Under the pieces are notes generated by a model that was not told the origin of the DNA, ran no database searches, and saw only the letters and a program-made list of their open reading frames with translations. From assembly GCF_000758685.1 (NCBI RefSeq), contig NZ_CP009286.1, positions 154,501-218,500 of the forward strand: DNA of 64,000 nucleotides, given 5' to 3'. The translations under genes were made by a program, and so were the position numbers. Below, one piece after another: positions 52,166-60,352 of this stretch (position 1 is the stretch's first letter; each line of letters begins with the position of its first letter). The DNA comes from Paenibacillus stellifer (GTDB lineage: Bacteria > Bacillota > Bacilli > Paenibacillales > Paenibacillaceae).

Positions 52166-52187
52166 TATTCCCCGTCTTCTTTTTTTG
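52148..52187 (+). terminator. Terminator overlapping the end of prs
   Basis: GAAGACG-c-GGGAAT pairs with ATTCCC-CGTCTTC, with the TGA stop in the loop region, followed by seven T residues. The coding end forms the left arm. Confidence 0.88.
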
Positions 52188-52403
52188 CCGGGCCTTTTGA
52201 TACAGCGGGTAGAACCACCGCCGATTCTTCCGGTTTTTATTCAAGCCTCGCGGCCGCTTCCGGTTGAGCCCCTTTCATGGTTTTGTGGTATACTGTGTGA
52301 TGACAGCCGGGAACGGCAAGAGGGCGGCCAGTTATGACCGCCCCTGAGGCGTCTCACGGAATGAAAGGGTTAAGGAAGCTTACAAGGGAGGTGCCTTGCT
52401 TCC

Positions 52404-53786
52404 ATGATGGAACAGACTTCAGAGCCGCACGGATCAATGGATAAAGTGATTCCGGTCGCTCTGAACGCAAATTTTTTCTTTGAACGGGCCGTGCGTTCGC
52501 TGGACCGCTTCCAATATGAAAAGGCGCTCAAAAATTTCCGCAAAGCGATTGAGTACGAACCTGAAAATGCGGTTAATCATTGCAATATGGCGGGCATCCT
52601 GTCGGAGATGGGAGATTACGAGGAGTCCAACACCGTGCTGGCCCATGTGCTGGAGAAGGTCGACCCTTCGATGACGGAATGCCATTTTTATATGGCGAAC
52701 AATTACGCCAACATGGAGAACTTCGAGGAGGCCGAGCGTTCGCTGATCGCTTATCTGGAGGAAGACGACAGAGGGGAGTTCATGGCGGAGTCGGAGGAAC
52801 TGATGGAGCTGCTGCATTACGAGCGCGGCCGCCCCGTTCCGCTGCACCGGATTCGCAGCCGCAAGGGCGTCGTGGAGCATGACCGGGCCCGCATGCTGCT
52901 GGAACGGGGCGAATTTCCGGAGGCCTTGGCCCTGCTGGAGGAGATCATCGAGAACGCCCCGGGCTTTCAGGCGGCGCATAATAATTTGGCCTTGGCCTAT
53001 TTCTATATGGGACGGTTCGGCAAGGCCAAGGAATGTATATACGCGGTGTTGAAGCAGGAGCCCGGCAATCTGCATGCGCTCTGCAATCTGGCGATCTTCC
53101 TCCAATATGAAGGAGACCGCGAGACGCTGGAAGGCCTGCTTCGCATGCTGGAGGTTACCGTGCCGTTTCACCGGGAGCATGTGTTCAAGCTGGCGACGAC
53201 CATGGGCATTCTGGGCCGTCACCGGGTCGCCTACGGTCATTTCCGCCGTCTCCTGAAAGATGAGGAGGTCGGCGGGGATGCCGGGCTCTACCACTACTGC
53301 GCAGCCGCGGCTTGCAACAGCGGCCTGCGGCGCGAGGCGGAGCGCTGCTGGCGGCAGGCTGCCAAGCTGGACCCCGACTCAGCGGTTCCCCGCTTCTTTC
53401 TCAATCAGCTGCTCCAGTCTTCCGCAGAGGGAGCGGCGCTTCCAGTTGTCGGCTATAACTATCAGCTTCCCTTTCAGGAGCAGCTGAAGCAGTGGAAGGA
53501 GAGCAGCGGCAGCTTCGCCAAGGAAGTGAAGGCAAATCCGCTGCTGCGTTCCTCCTTCTTCTGGGCGCTGCGCTACGGCGATGACAGCCTGAAGCAGCAG
53601 GTTACCGACGCGCTGAGCTGGATCGGCGATCAGGAGCTGACGCTGGCGCTCAAGGAGCTGCTGCACGAGCCCGGTAAAGAGGGGCAGCAGGAGGAAGCCG
53701 GCCTGGCCCGGCTGCACAAGCTGATCGGCATGGAGGCGGAGAAGGAGCCCCCGGGCGAAGGCAAAGGGCGTCTGCCCGGGGTGTAG
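52404..53786 (+). CDS. Tetratricopeptide-repeat protein, YvcD-like position
   Basis: 460 aa. TPR-like repeats are visible: RFQYEKALKNFRKAIEYEPENAV near 32-54, ENFEEAERSL, GEFPEALALLEEIIENAPGFQAA and MGRFGKAKECIYAVLKQEPGN. It is a cytoplasmic scaffold type with no enzyme motif. B. subtilis has the TPR gene yvcD just upstream of trxB, so it is probably the equivalent. ATG 52404 follows GGGAGGTG with a rather long spacing. A hairpin AGGGCGG/CCGCCCCT lies in the leader near 52321-52345. Confidence 0.78.
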   Translation: MMEQTSEPHGSMDKVIPVALNANFFFERAVRSLDRFQYEKALKNFRKAIEYEPENAVNHCNMAGILSEMGDYEESNTVLAHVLEKVDPSMTECHFYMANNYANMENFEEAERSLIAYLEEDDRGEFMAESEELMELLHYERGRPVPLHRIRSRKGVVEHDRARMLLERGEFPEALALLEEIIENAPGFQAAHNNLALAYFYMGRFGKAKECIYAVLKQEPGNLHALCNLAIFLQYEGDRETLEGLLRMLEVTVPFHREHVFKLATTMGILGRHRVAYGHFRRLLKDEEVGGDAGLYHYCAAAACNSGLRREAERCWRQAAKLDPDSAVPRFFLNQLLQSSAEGAALPVVGYNYQLPFQEQLKQWKESSGSFAKEVKANPLLRSSFFWALRYGDDSLKQQVTDALSWIGDQELTLALKELLHEPGKEGQQEEAGLARLHKLIGMEAEKEPPGEGKGRLPGV

Positions 53787-53906
53787 GCTTAGCGGAATCA
53801 CGGCTTTGGCCTGCCAAAGCGCTTCTCTTGGGCATAATAGGATTACAAGCTTGGTGTAACAGCCAAACCTTATCATAATCTGTATTGCGAGGAGGCCATG
53901 TTAACG

Positions 53907-54860
53907 ATGTATAAAGCGATTGTAATCGGAACCGGTCCTGCCGGTCTCACTGCCGCCATCTATTTGGCGCGCGCGAACTTGAACCCGCTGGTTATTGAGG
54001 GCTTGCAGCCAGGCGGACAGCTGACGACCACGACGGAAATCGAGAACTTCCCGGGCTTCCCGGAAGGCATTCTCGGCCCGGATCTGATGGACAATATGCG
54101 CAAGCAGGCTGAACGCTTCGGCGCCGAATTCAAGAGCAGCTGGGTCGATTCCGTCGACTTCTCGCAGCGGCCCTTCAAGGTTAAGGTAGACGGGCTCGGC
54201 GATCTGGAAGCCGAGACTGTCATCATCTCCACCGGCGCTTCCGCCAGGTATCTCGGCATCCCGGGAGAGCAGGATAACGTCGGACGCGGTGTCAGCACCT
54301 GTGCGACCTGCGACGGCTTCTTCTTCCGCGGCAAGAAGATTATCGTCATCGGCGGCGGCGACTCCGCAATGGAGGAAGCGAGCTTCCTGACGCGGTTCGC
54401 GAGCAATGTGACGCTGGTTCACCGCCGGGAGGAGCTGCGCGCCTCGAAGATTATGCAGGACCGCGCGAAGGAGAACGCCAAAATCTCCTGGGCGCTTAAC
54501 CGTACACCGCTGAAAGTCGTAACAGGCGAGACCGGCCTCAAAGGCCTGCTCGTCCGCAACAACGAGAGCGGAGCCGAAGAGCTGATCGAGGCCGACGGCG
54601 TGTTCGTGGCGATCGGCCATACGCCGAATACGGCATTCCTCGGAGGTCAGATCACAACCGACGAGAACGGTTATATCATGGTTCGTCCCGGAACGACGGA
54701 GACGAACATTCCCGGCGTCTTTGCCTGCGGCGACGTGCAGGATACCCGTTACCGCCAGGCGATCTCGGCGGCGGGAACCGGATGCATGGCGGCCATGGAT
54801 GCCGAGAAGTATCTAGAAGGCGTCATGGTGCATGACTGGAGCGAAACGCTGGATAAATAA
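53907..54860 (+). CDS. trxB: Thioredoxin reductase
   Basis: An NADPH-dependent FAD enzyme that reduces thioredoxin; about 317 aa. The N-terminal FAD motif is VIGTGPAGLTAA, the redox pair C132-A-T-C135 is in CATCDG, the NADPH motif is GGGDSAMEEA, and the C-terminal FAD contact is ACGDVQD. ATG 53898 is in frame but lies only 2 nt from GGAGG; ATG 53907 is 11 nt from it and is preferred. Confidence 0.95.
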   Translation: MYKAIVIGTGPAGLTAAIYLARANLNPLVIEGLQPGGQLTTTTEIENFPGFPEGILGPDLMDNMRKQAERFGAEFKSSWVDSVDFSQRPFKVKVDGLGDLEAETVIISTGASARYLGIPGEQDNVGRGVSTCATCDGFFFRGKKIIVIGGGDSAMEEASFLTRFASNVTLVHRREELRASKIMQDRAKENAKISWALNRTPLKVVTGETGLKGLLVRNNESGAEELIEADGVFVAIGHTPNTAFLGGQITTDENGYIMVRPGTTETNIPGVFACGDVQDTRYRQAISAAGTGCMAAMDAEKYLEGVMVHDWSETLDK

Positions 54861-54883
54861 CGCCGAGATTTCTTGAGGCGAAT

Positions 54884-54926
54884 AAGAAAGCCGGATTCTT
54901 CCCGAGAGAAGAGTCCGGCTTTTTTG
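54884..54926 (+). terminator. Terminator after trxB
   Basis: AAAGCCGGATTCTTC/GAAGAGTCCGGCTTT with a CCGAGA loop and a T6 run. Confidence 0.9.
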
Positions 54927-55165
54927 TCGTATTCGTCAGTCTGTACTTGTCGTATTCGTCAGTCTGTACTTGTCGTATTCGTCAGTCTGTACTTGTCGTA
55001 TTCGTCAGTCTGTACTTGTCAGCATCCGTCTGTCTGTACCTGTCAGGCTTCGCCTGTGCTTGCGTACCTGTCTACACTTGTGGCATTCATCCGCACTTAT
55101 GGTATTCGCCTGTGCTTGCCGTGTACCCGTCCGCACTTGCCGTATTCATCCGTAAGTTACATTCA
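54926..55165. repeat. 23-bp tandem repeat array with degenerate tail
   Basis: Four identical copies of a 23-bp unit (GTCGTATTCGTCAGTC, then TGTACTT) run from 54926 to 55017. Degenerate copies continue to about 55165, keeping the pattern of CTTGTCGTATTC-type and GTAC segments. The array starts at the T-tract of the trxB terminator. Long open frames cross it in several frames only because the unit lacks stops; none has a good ribosome-binding site, so it is noncoding. Confidence 0.85.
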
Positions 55166-55214
55166 GCTGTGTCCGTCGTGTTCCTTCTGCCACAGAGCGA
55201 TCCAGGCCCGGAAC

Positions 55215-57074
55215 CTATAGTGCCACTCCGACGGCAGAGGCGGTCGGCGAGTGGAACCAGATTTTGCGGAAATCGATCAACCCGCACTCATTGAGGGAGA
55301 TACCCTGTATGGAAGAGTGGAACCGGGTGTTGTTCTTCCTGTGAATGAGGAACAAGACGTCGGCATTCTGCTGCAGCATCTCCTCAAGCTTCCGGAGCTT
55401 GAACCGCCGAAGTCCGGGATCGGGCTCTGCCATCACGGAGAGGGCCGCCTGGTTCATTTCAGCCGCAAGCGCGCCTTTCAGGAAGGCCGGGAAGAAATGC
55501 TTTTGCAAATAAAGCTCAAGCTCGCAGATTTCATTGCGGATGGCGATTTCGATCAAATGGCAGTCCCGCTGTGCCATAAATTCCGGATCGGTCATTTGAC
55601 CGGGAGAGCACTGCTCAAACTCCAGATTCACGCCATAAGAACGGCACTGCCGAGCGATCCACTCCGCTTCCGGGGAATGCTTGGCATATGCATATAACCG
55701 GAGCGTCTCTCCCTGATAGTCGCTATGGGCGAGCAGCGCGGAAATCTCAGCTTTCTCCGGAGGCTTTCTCCGCCGGATTCCGGCCGTCTCGACGCTGTCT
55801 TGATAGTGGAAGTTGTAGGCCGGGTGAATCCGGTTGTCCCCAAGCTCCGCAATCATTGCCTCCCGGTCAATGATCCGGTCGATCGCCGCGCGGAAGTAAG
55901 GATTGTGCTGGGGCCCGCTTTTTCTCTGATTGAACACAAGCAGGCTGCAGCCGGAGAAGATCGATTCCACCTCCAGCCACTTGGCGTCCATCCCCGCGTT
56001 CAATACCATATAGCCGTTAAAAGTGTTCGGCTGCGCGCACGTCGCGCAGGACCAGTCCGGCTCTTTCAGAAGCCCGTCTTCACGCTCCGACAAGCACAGA
56101 ATTTCCACCCGGTCGATATGGGGTCTACCCTGATAATAGGTGGGGTTCGCCTCAAGAACGCAAATCCCAGCGTCATACCGGACAAGCCGGAAGGGACCGG
56201 TTCCCGACGGATGCTTGAGCAGCGCCGTATCCTCCTGCCCGATCATATCGGAGGGAAGGATGGAGGCCGCTTTGGCGGACAGGAAGTGCAGAAACAGAGC
56301 GCCCGGCGCGCTGAGCTGGAAGCGGACGGTTTTGCGATCCAGGGCTTCAATCTTGCTGATCGTCTGAAACATCCAGCTCTGGGCATGCCGCTGCGGCTCC
56401 AGACGGAGCCGGTTCAGGCTGTAAACGACATCCTCGGCTGCGACCTCCCGCCCATGATGGAACAGAACCCCCTTACGAAGGTGAAACACCCATTCCTTCA
56501 TATCGATGGAGTGCTCCCAGGAATGGGCAATGGCGGGACTGACGGTGCCGCTCCGATAATCGAAGTCCACGAGCGTATCATAAATATGGCCGATCACATG
56601 CGCATCGAATGCAAAATGAATAGCGGCGGGGTCCAGTGTCTGGATGGAGCGGTATACGGGAAAACGGAGCGTATCCAGCTCAGCGCCACTCTCGGAGCCG
56701 ATGGTTCGGTTGACGCCCATCCCGTCCGACAGCCATTCCATAAAATCATTCTTGAGCCGGTGGGACAGCCCGTAGCGCTCGATCAGCTCCAGCGCCTCCC
56801 GGACTTCTCCTTTCTTCGTCATCGTGCGGGCTTCCAGCGCCAGCAGTTCCTGCGGATCGGCCAGCACGGTCAAGGTGGAGCTGTGGCCCCGGCCCTGTCC
56901 CGGCTGCCAGGCAATCCACTCCAGCTCCGACAGTTTGCGCAGAATCATTTTGACATTCCTCGGGGTGCAGTGCCAGATGCCTGTCAGCGTCTCGACCGTA
57001 ACCGGAAAAGGCTCCTTGGTTACATGGTCCGGATAAACCGAGGCAAGCTCAAACAAACGCAATGAGGCGAGCAT
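55215..57074 (-). CDS. SgrR-family transcriptional regulator with solute-binding domain
   Basis: 619 aa. The N-terminal region (about 1-110) has an SgrR-type winged HTH (VETLTGIWHCTPRNVKMILRKLSELEWI). Residues about 140-560 are a family-5 extracellular solute-binding-protein fold (TLDPAAIHFAFDAHVIGHIYDTLVDFD and WVFHLRKGVLFHHGREVAAEDVVYSLNRL) without a signal peptide, so it acts as an intracellular ligand sensor. The ligand is unknown. ATG 57074 follows AAGGAGGT. No transporter gene is adjacent; SgrR-type regulators often control a divergent gene. Confidence 0.88.
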   Translation of the reverse strand: MLASLRLFELASVYPDHVTKEPFPVTVETLTGIWHCTPRNVKMILRKLSELEWIAWQPGQGRGHSSTLTVLADPQELLALEARTMTKKGEVREALELIERYGLSHRLKNDFMEWLSDGMGVNRTIGSESGAELDTLRFPVYRSIQTLDPAAIHFAFDAHVIGHIYDTLVDFDYRSGTVSPAIAHSWEHSIDMKEWVFHLRKGVLFHHGREVAAEDVVYSLNRLRLEPQRHAQSWMFQTISKIEALDRKTVRFQLSAPGALFLHFLSAKAASILPSDMIGQEDTALLKHPSGTGPFRLVRYDAGICVLEANPTYYQGRPHIDRVEILCLSEREDGLLKEPDWSCATCAQPNTFNGYMVLNAGMDAKWLEVESIFSGCSLLVFNQRKSGPQHNPYFRAAIDRIIDREAMIAELGDNRIHPAYNFHYQDSVETAGIRRRKPPEKAEISALLAHSDYQGETLRLYAYAKHSPEAEWIARQCRSYGVNLEFEQCSPGQMTDPEFMAQRDCHLIEIAIRNEICELELYLQKHFFPAFLKGALAAEMNQAALSVMAEPDPGLRRFKLRKLEEMLQQNADVLFLIHRKNNTRFHSSIQGISLNECGLIDFRKIWFHSPTASAVGVAL

Positions 57075-57230
57075 TCAATCGACCTCCTTTATGTTCTTCG
57101 GCAAGCTCCGTTCTTAAAAAGGTGAAGGTGTTGGATTGAATTATACCCTTTTTATCCCTTTTCTGATAGCTACAATAAAAGTAACACAGGAACGTTACCT
57201 TCCTGATCAAACAAGAGAGGCGGGATAGTG

Positions 57231-57419
57231 ATGGATCATCCGACAATAGCCGAGATGCTGCTGGAGAAGGAGAGGGGAGAGCTTGAACGCTTGGCGGGGG
57301 GATATTGGAAGCGCTGTGGGGCGATTTCGATTCCCAAGCCTCTGAATAGAACTCCCCTTTCCCTTTTGACCATCCATATGAAAAAAATCGGCAGGCTGCC
57401 CTTTCGTAAAGCGCGGTAA
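57231..57419 (+). CDS. Small hypothetical protein divergent from the SgrR-like gene
   Basis: A 62-residue frame (MDHPTIAEMLLEKERGELERL, then a Trp/Cys-containing and basic end). An AGAGGCGGGA sequence precedes ATG 57231 at usable spacing. The first 20 residues form a charged amphipathic helix. It is not recognised. It lies where a target of the regulator would be, but it may be chance. Confidence 0.4.
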   Translation: MDHPTIAEMLLEKERGELERLAGGYWKRCGAISIPKPLNRTPLSLLTIHMKKIGRLPFRKAR

Positions 57420-57630
57420 ATGCATCTCTCACAATGGAACGGCTCCATCCGGGCAGGACGGGGCTTTTTTGTTTTTCAAAGGCCGCATCCGCATATTGAC
57501 TGGTAGCATCTGGATTACAGGCAGTGTGTGGGTAATAGGTGGGAGGACAGTGGAGCTGCCGTGAAAAAGGGCGGTGCATATGATATCCTAATGAGGATGG
57601 ACAAACCCGGATAATAAGGAAGGTAAGCCT

Positions 57631-58635
57631 ATGGCAGCCACCATTAAGGATATCGCCAAGCTGGCCAACGTGTCTCATACAACCGTATCCAGAGCGCTCA
57701 ATAACAGCCCGCTGATTAAGGAGAATACGAGACAACGCATTGCTGAAATTGCGGCCCAACTGAATTATACGCCGAATTATAACGCGAAGAGTCTTGTCAT
57801 GCAGCGCTCTTACACCATCGGTCTGTTTTTTACAAGCATTGCAAAAGGCACCTCGCCCAGCTTCTTCTCCGATACGTTCAGGGGGGTCAACCGGGTGGTC
57901 GACGTCGACTACAACCTGTCCGTGCGGGGCATAGACGATTACCAGGATTATTCCCCCGTTCACAGCAAGCGGTTCGACGGCATCATTCTCATGAGCCAGA
58001 GCGAAGCCGATAATGAATTTATGCATCACGTGCTTCAGCATGAAATTCCGCTGGTTGTGCTGAACCGCGTTATTGACGACAGCTCCATTGTGAACATTGT
58101 TTCGAATGACCGGGAGGGCGCGTACAGCGCAGGGGCGTATCTGATCGAGTGCGGCCATCGCGATATCGCCCTTATTGAAGGAGTGGAGGGCTTCAAGTCG
58201 ACCGTCGAACGTCGGGAAGGCTTCCACCGCGCCCTGATTGATCATGATATCCCGGTGCAGGCAGATTATATCGTCCGCGGCAATTACGATATGCAGAGCG
58301 GCTATCAGGCTATGACGCAGCTGATGTCTTTAAGCAACCCGCCAACGGCCGTATTTTGTTCCAATGATGATATGGCGGTAGGCGCAATGAATTGTGTGTT
58401 CGAATGCGGTCTTCAAGTGCCGGGCGATGTCTCCATCGTCGGCTTTGACGACAGCGGCTTCTCGAGCTTTACCAATCCGTCGCTCACGACGGTGAAGCGG
58501 CCGATCGAGACCATCAGCGAGCAGGGCGCGCGCAAGCTGCTTAAGCTGATAAAGGAGCCGACGGAGATTGGAGAGCGAATTCTGATCAATACAGAGCTGA
58601 TTATCCGAAAATCGGCGGCTCCGCTGATAAAATGA
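57631..58635 (+). CDS. LacI-family transcriptional regulator
   Basis: 334 aa. The N-terminal HTH is TIKDIAKLANVSHTTVSRALNN, followed by the hinge helix region (YTPNYNAKSLVMQRS). The periplasmic-binding-like domain carries VFCSNDDMAVGAMN and VSIVGFDDSGFSSFTNPSLTTV. It resembles sugar-responsive repressors; no sugar gene except glucokinase (1.7 kb downstream) is near, so its targets are unknown. AAGGAAGG precedes ATG 57631. Confidence 0.9.
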   Translation: MAATIKDIAKLANVSHTTVSRALNNSPLIKENTRQRIAEIAAQLNYTPNYNAKSLVMQRSYTIGLFFTSIAKGTSPSFFSDTFRGVNRVVDVDYNLSVRGIDDYQDYSPVHSKRFDGIILMSQSEADNEFMHHVLQHEIPLVVLNRVIDDSSIVNIVSNDREGAYSAGAYLIECGHRDIALIEGVEGFKSTVERREGFHRALIDHDIPVQADYIVRGNYDMQSGYQAMTQLMSLSNPPTAVFCSNDDMAVGAMNCVFECGLQVPGDVSIVGFDDSGFSSFTNPSLTTVKRPIETISEQGARKLLKLIKEPTEIGERILINTELIIRKSAAPLIK

Positions 58636-58958
58636 GCATACGGTGATGATCCCGCTCGCCTGCCTGAACGGCGTCGACACGGTGGCCGAGTCCATTCGGC
58701 GCGACAAGGCGGGACCGTTCGTCAATCCCCTTACCTTATTCCTGCCTAATATATGAAGAAATAATTCCAACCTGCCTGGAATTATGATTAACCGCCTGTT
58801 GCGGCAAATCCCCCTGCTCATGTGACGCTTCTCATAAAGCATCTTATCCCATCATGATACAATGAGAATTATTCTCAGTTACGCATTGAAAAATTCGGCT
58901 CACTTGCTGGCATTCTGGCAGAGGACGGAAGCCAAATCGGGTTAAGGGGGAGAAAAGG
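58636..58958. other. Intergenic region before the hemerythrin gene
   Basis: It shows no gene. ATAATTCCA-acctgcc-TGGAATTAT near 58761-58785 is a 9-bp inverted repeat without a T-tract, possibly a terminator remnant or operator. The promoter and Fur-like box of the next gene lie at its right end. Confidence 0.5.
58858..58877 (+). promoter_or_regulatory. -10 element with overlapping Fur-like operator
   Basis: TGAGAAT-T-ATTCTCA at 58863-58877 is a perfect 7-1-7 inverted repeat, matching the Fur-type TGATAATnATTATCA at all but the symmetric fourth position. It overlaps a -10-like TACAAT at 58858-58863. PerR or Zur are alternatives, with fewer matches. Confidence 0.6.
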
Positions 58959-60218
58959 ATGTATCGGTATTTAAACGGAGTCGAAGCGGGAGCATCAAGG
59001 GAGGCCCGCAGAGGGCTGTTGAAAGAAGTGGTCGATGAGCTGCGGGCCGGCAAATCAGCGGCGGACGTACAGGATCGATTTGAGCAGGCGGTAAGAGGGG
59101 TGCATGTATCCGAGATCGCGGCCATGGAAAATGAGCTGATTACCGAAGAAGGCGTGCCTGCCCAGGATATCAGGCGTCTGTGCGCTGTACACGAGGCCGT
59201 ATTTCAGGGAACGGTACAGGAAATCCACCGATTCTCAATCCCCGAAGAGCTGCCGGGACATCCGGTGCATACCTTTAAAAGGGAGAACCGGGATATCGAG
59301 CGGCTTGTCAATTTCAAGCTGAAGCTGCATGCCGGTAAATTCCTGAAGCAGGACTCCGCCGCCAACGTCCAGAAGCTGCTTAACGATCTGTCTCTTGTAT
59401 CGGAGATTGACAGACATTACAGCCGCAAGGAAATTCTGCTGTTTCCCTATATACGGAAGTATCAGGCTTACGGGAAATCCAGCATGATGTGGGGCATCGA
59501 CGATCATATCCGCGGCCTGATCAAGGAAGCGAGAGCGATGCTGATGCCTTACCGGGGCAACCCGGCGGAGACGGGGAACGCTATTTACCGTCTTATCCGC
59601 GAAATTAATGACATGATCCGGGAAGAAGAACAGGTGCTGCTCCCCGCAGCACTGGAGAAGCTGACGGAGAAGGACTGGGCAGGTATAGCCAGAGACAGCG
59701 GAGCGATCGGCTATTGCCTGTCGGAACCGGAAGAAGTATGGAATCCGGATTTTCCGGAAGATCATTCCTGCGAGCCTCCGGAAGAAAACCCTTCTGCTGC
59801 CGGGCAGCAGGAAGGCGACACCGGTGAAAGGCTGCCTGCCGAGAAGCTGGAATTGATTCTGAAGCATTTGCCGGGGGGGCTGACATTCATTGACCCGGAT
59901 GGCAGCATTGTATTAACGAGTGGGCTTGGAAAATGCGAGTATGCCCATGCGGCTGGACCGGAGACTCTGTTCACGGACGACCCAAAAGGCATAGACGATC
60001 TGGCCGTGCGAAAGCTGCTCAAAGAGTTCCAGTCCGGCCTTAAGGACAGCGGCGACTTCTGGATTCACACATCCGACCAGTTCGTTCATATCCGTTATGC
60101 CGCCGTGCGTGATGATTCGGGCCGGTATGCGGGAGCGCTGCAATTCAGCCAGGATATCGCGCCGCTGCGGGGTGCTGGCAGCCGAAAGCGCGTTCCAGAT
60201 CGGTCCGAATCCTTCTAA
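58959..60218 (+). CDS. DUF438, hemerythrin and PAS domain protein
   Basis: 419 aa in three parts: a DUF438-type helical N-terminus (about 1-90, LNGVEAGASREARRGLLKEVVDELRAGKSA), a hemerythrin-like His/Glu segment (about 95-240; HPVHTFKRENRDIE, EIDRHYSRKEILLFPYI, DDHIRGLIKEA and EEEQVLLPAALE as probable di-iron ligands), and a PAS domain (about 295-410, LELILKHLPGGLTFIDPDGSIV). It may sense oxygen, nitric oxide or iron. GGGGGAG precedes ATG 58959. A Fur-like box at its promoter fits iron control. Confidence 0.85.
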   Translation: MYRYLNGVEAGASREARRGLLKEVVDELRAGKSAADVQDRFEQAVRGVHVSEIAAMENELITEEGVPAQDIRRLCAVHEAVFQGTVQEIHRFSIPEELPGHPVHTFKRENRDIERLVNFKLKLHAGKFLKQDSAANVQKLLNDLSLVSEIDRHYSRKEILLFPYIRKYQAYGKSSMMWGIDDHIRGLIKEARAMLMPYRGNPAETGNAIYRLIREINDMIREEEQVLLPAALEKLTEKDWAGIARDSGAIGYCLSEPEEVWNPDFPEDHSCEPPEENPSAAGQQEGDTGERLPAEKLELILKHLPGGLTFIDPDGSIVLTSGLGKCEYAHAAGPETLFTDDPKGIDDLAVRKLLKEFQSGLKDSGDFWIHTSDQFVHIRYAAVRDDSGRYAGALQFSQDIAPLRGAGSRKRVPDRSESF

Positions 60219-60237
60219 TATCCGAATATTTGGCTAT

Positions 60238-60273
60238 ATGGCGGCACACCCGGCCCGGGTGTGCCGCCTTTCC
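60238..60273 (+). terminator. Terminator after the hemerythrin-domain gene
   Basis: A 13-bp stem, GGCGGCACACCCG/CGGGTGTGCCGCC, followed by TTTCC. Confidence 0.8.
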
Positions 60274-60352
60274 TTGACCGCGGGAAGGGCTTCTATTATA
60301 GTGATTAACGTGGGATTTACTATTTTGCTAAAGAAAAAGGTGGCTTGTTTAC

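Noticed and set aside
54926..55165. CRISPR array
   Set aside because: The units are directly adjacent without unique spacers and there are no cas genes, so it is a plain tandem repeat.
54873..55294. Reading frames rich in Cys, Ser and Tyr across the tandem array
   Set aside because: They exist because the 23-bp unit lacks stop codons in several frames; no ribosome-binding site and no family.
55725..57065. Open frame of 446 codons antisense to the SgrR-like gene
   Set aside because: Codon bias shadow; the other strand has a family-typical protein and an AAGGAGGT site.
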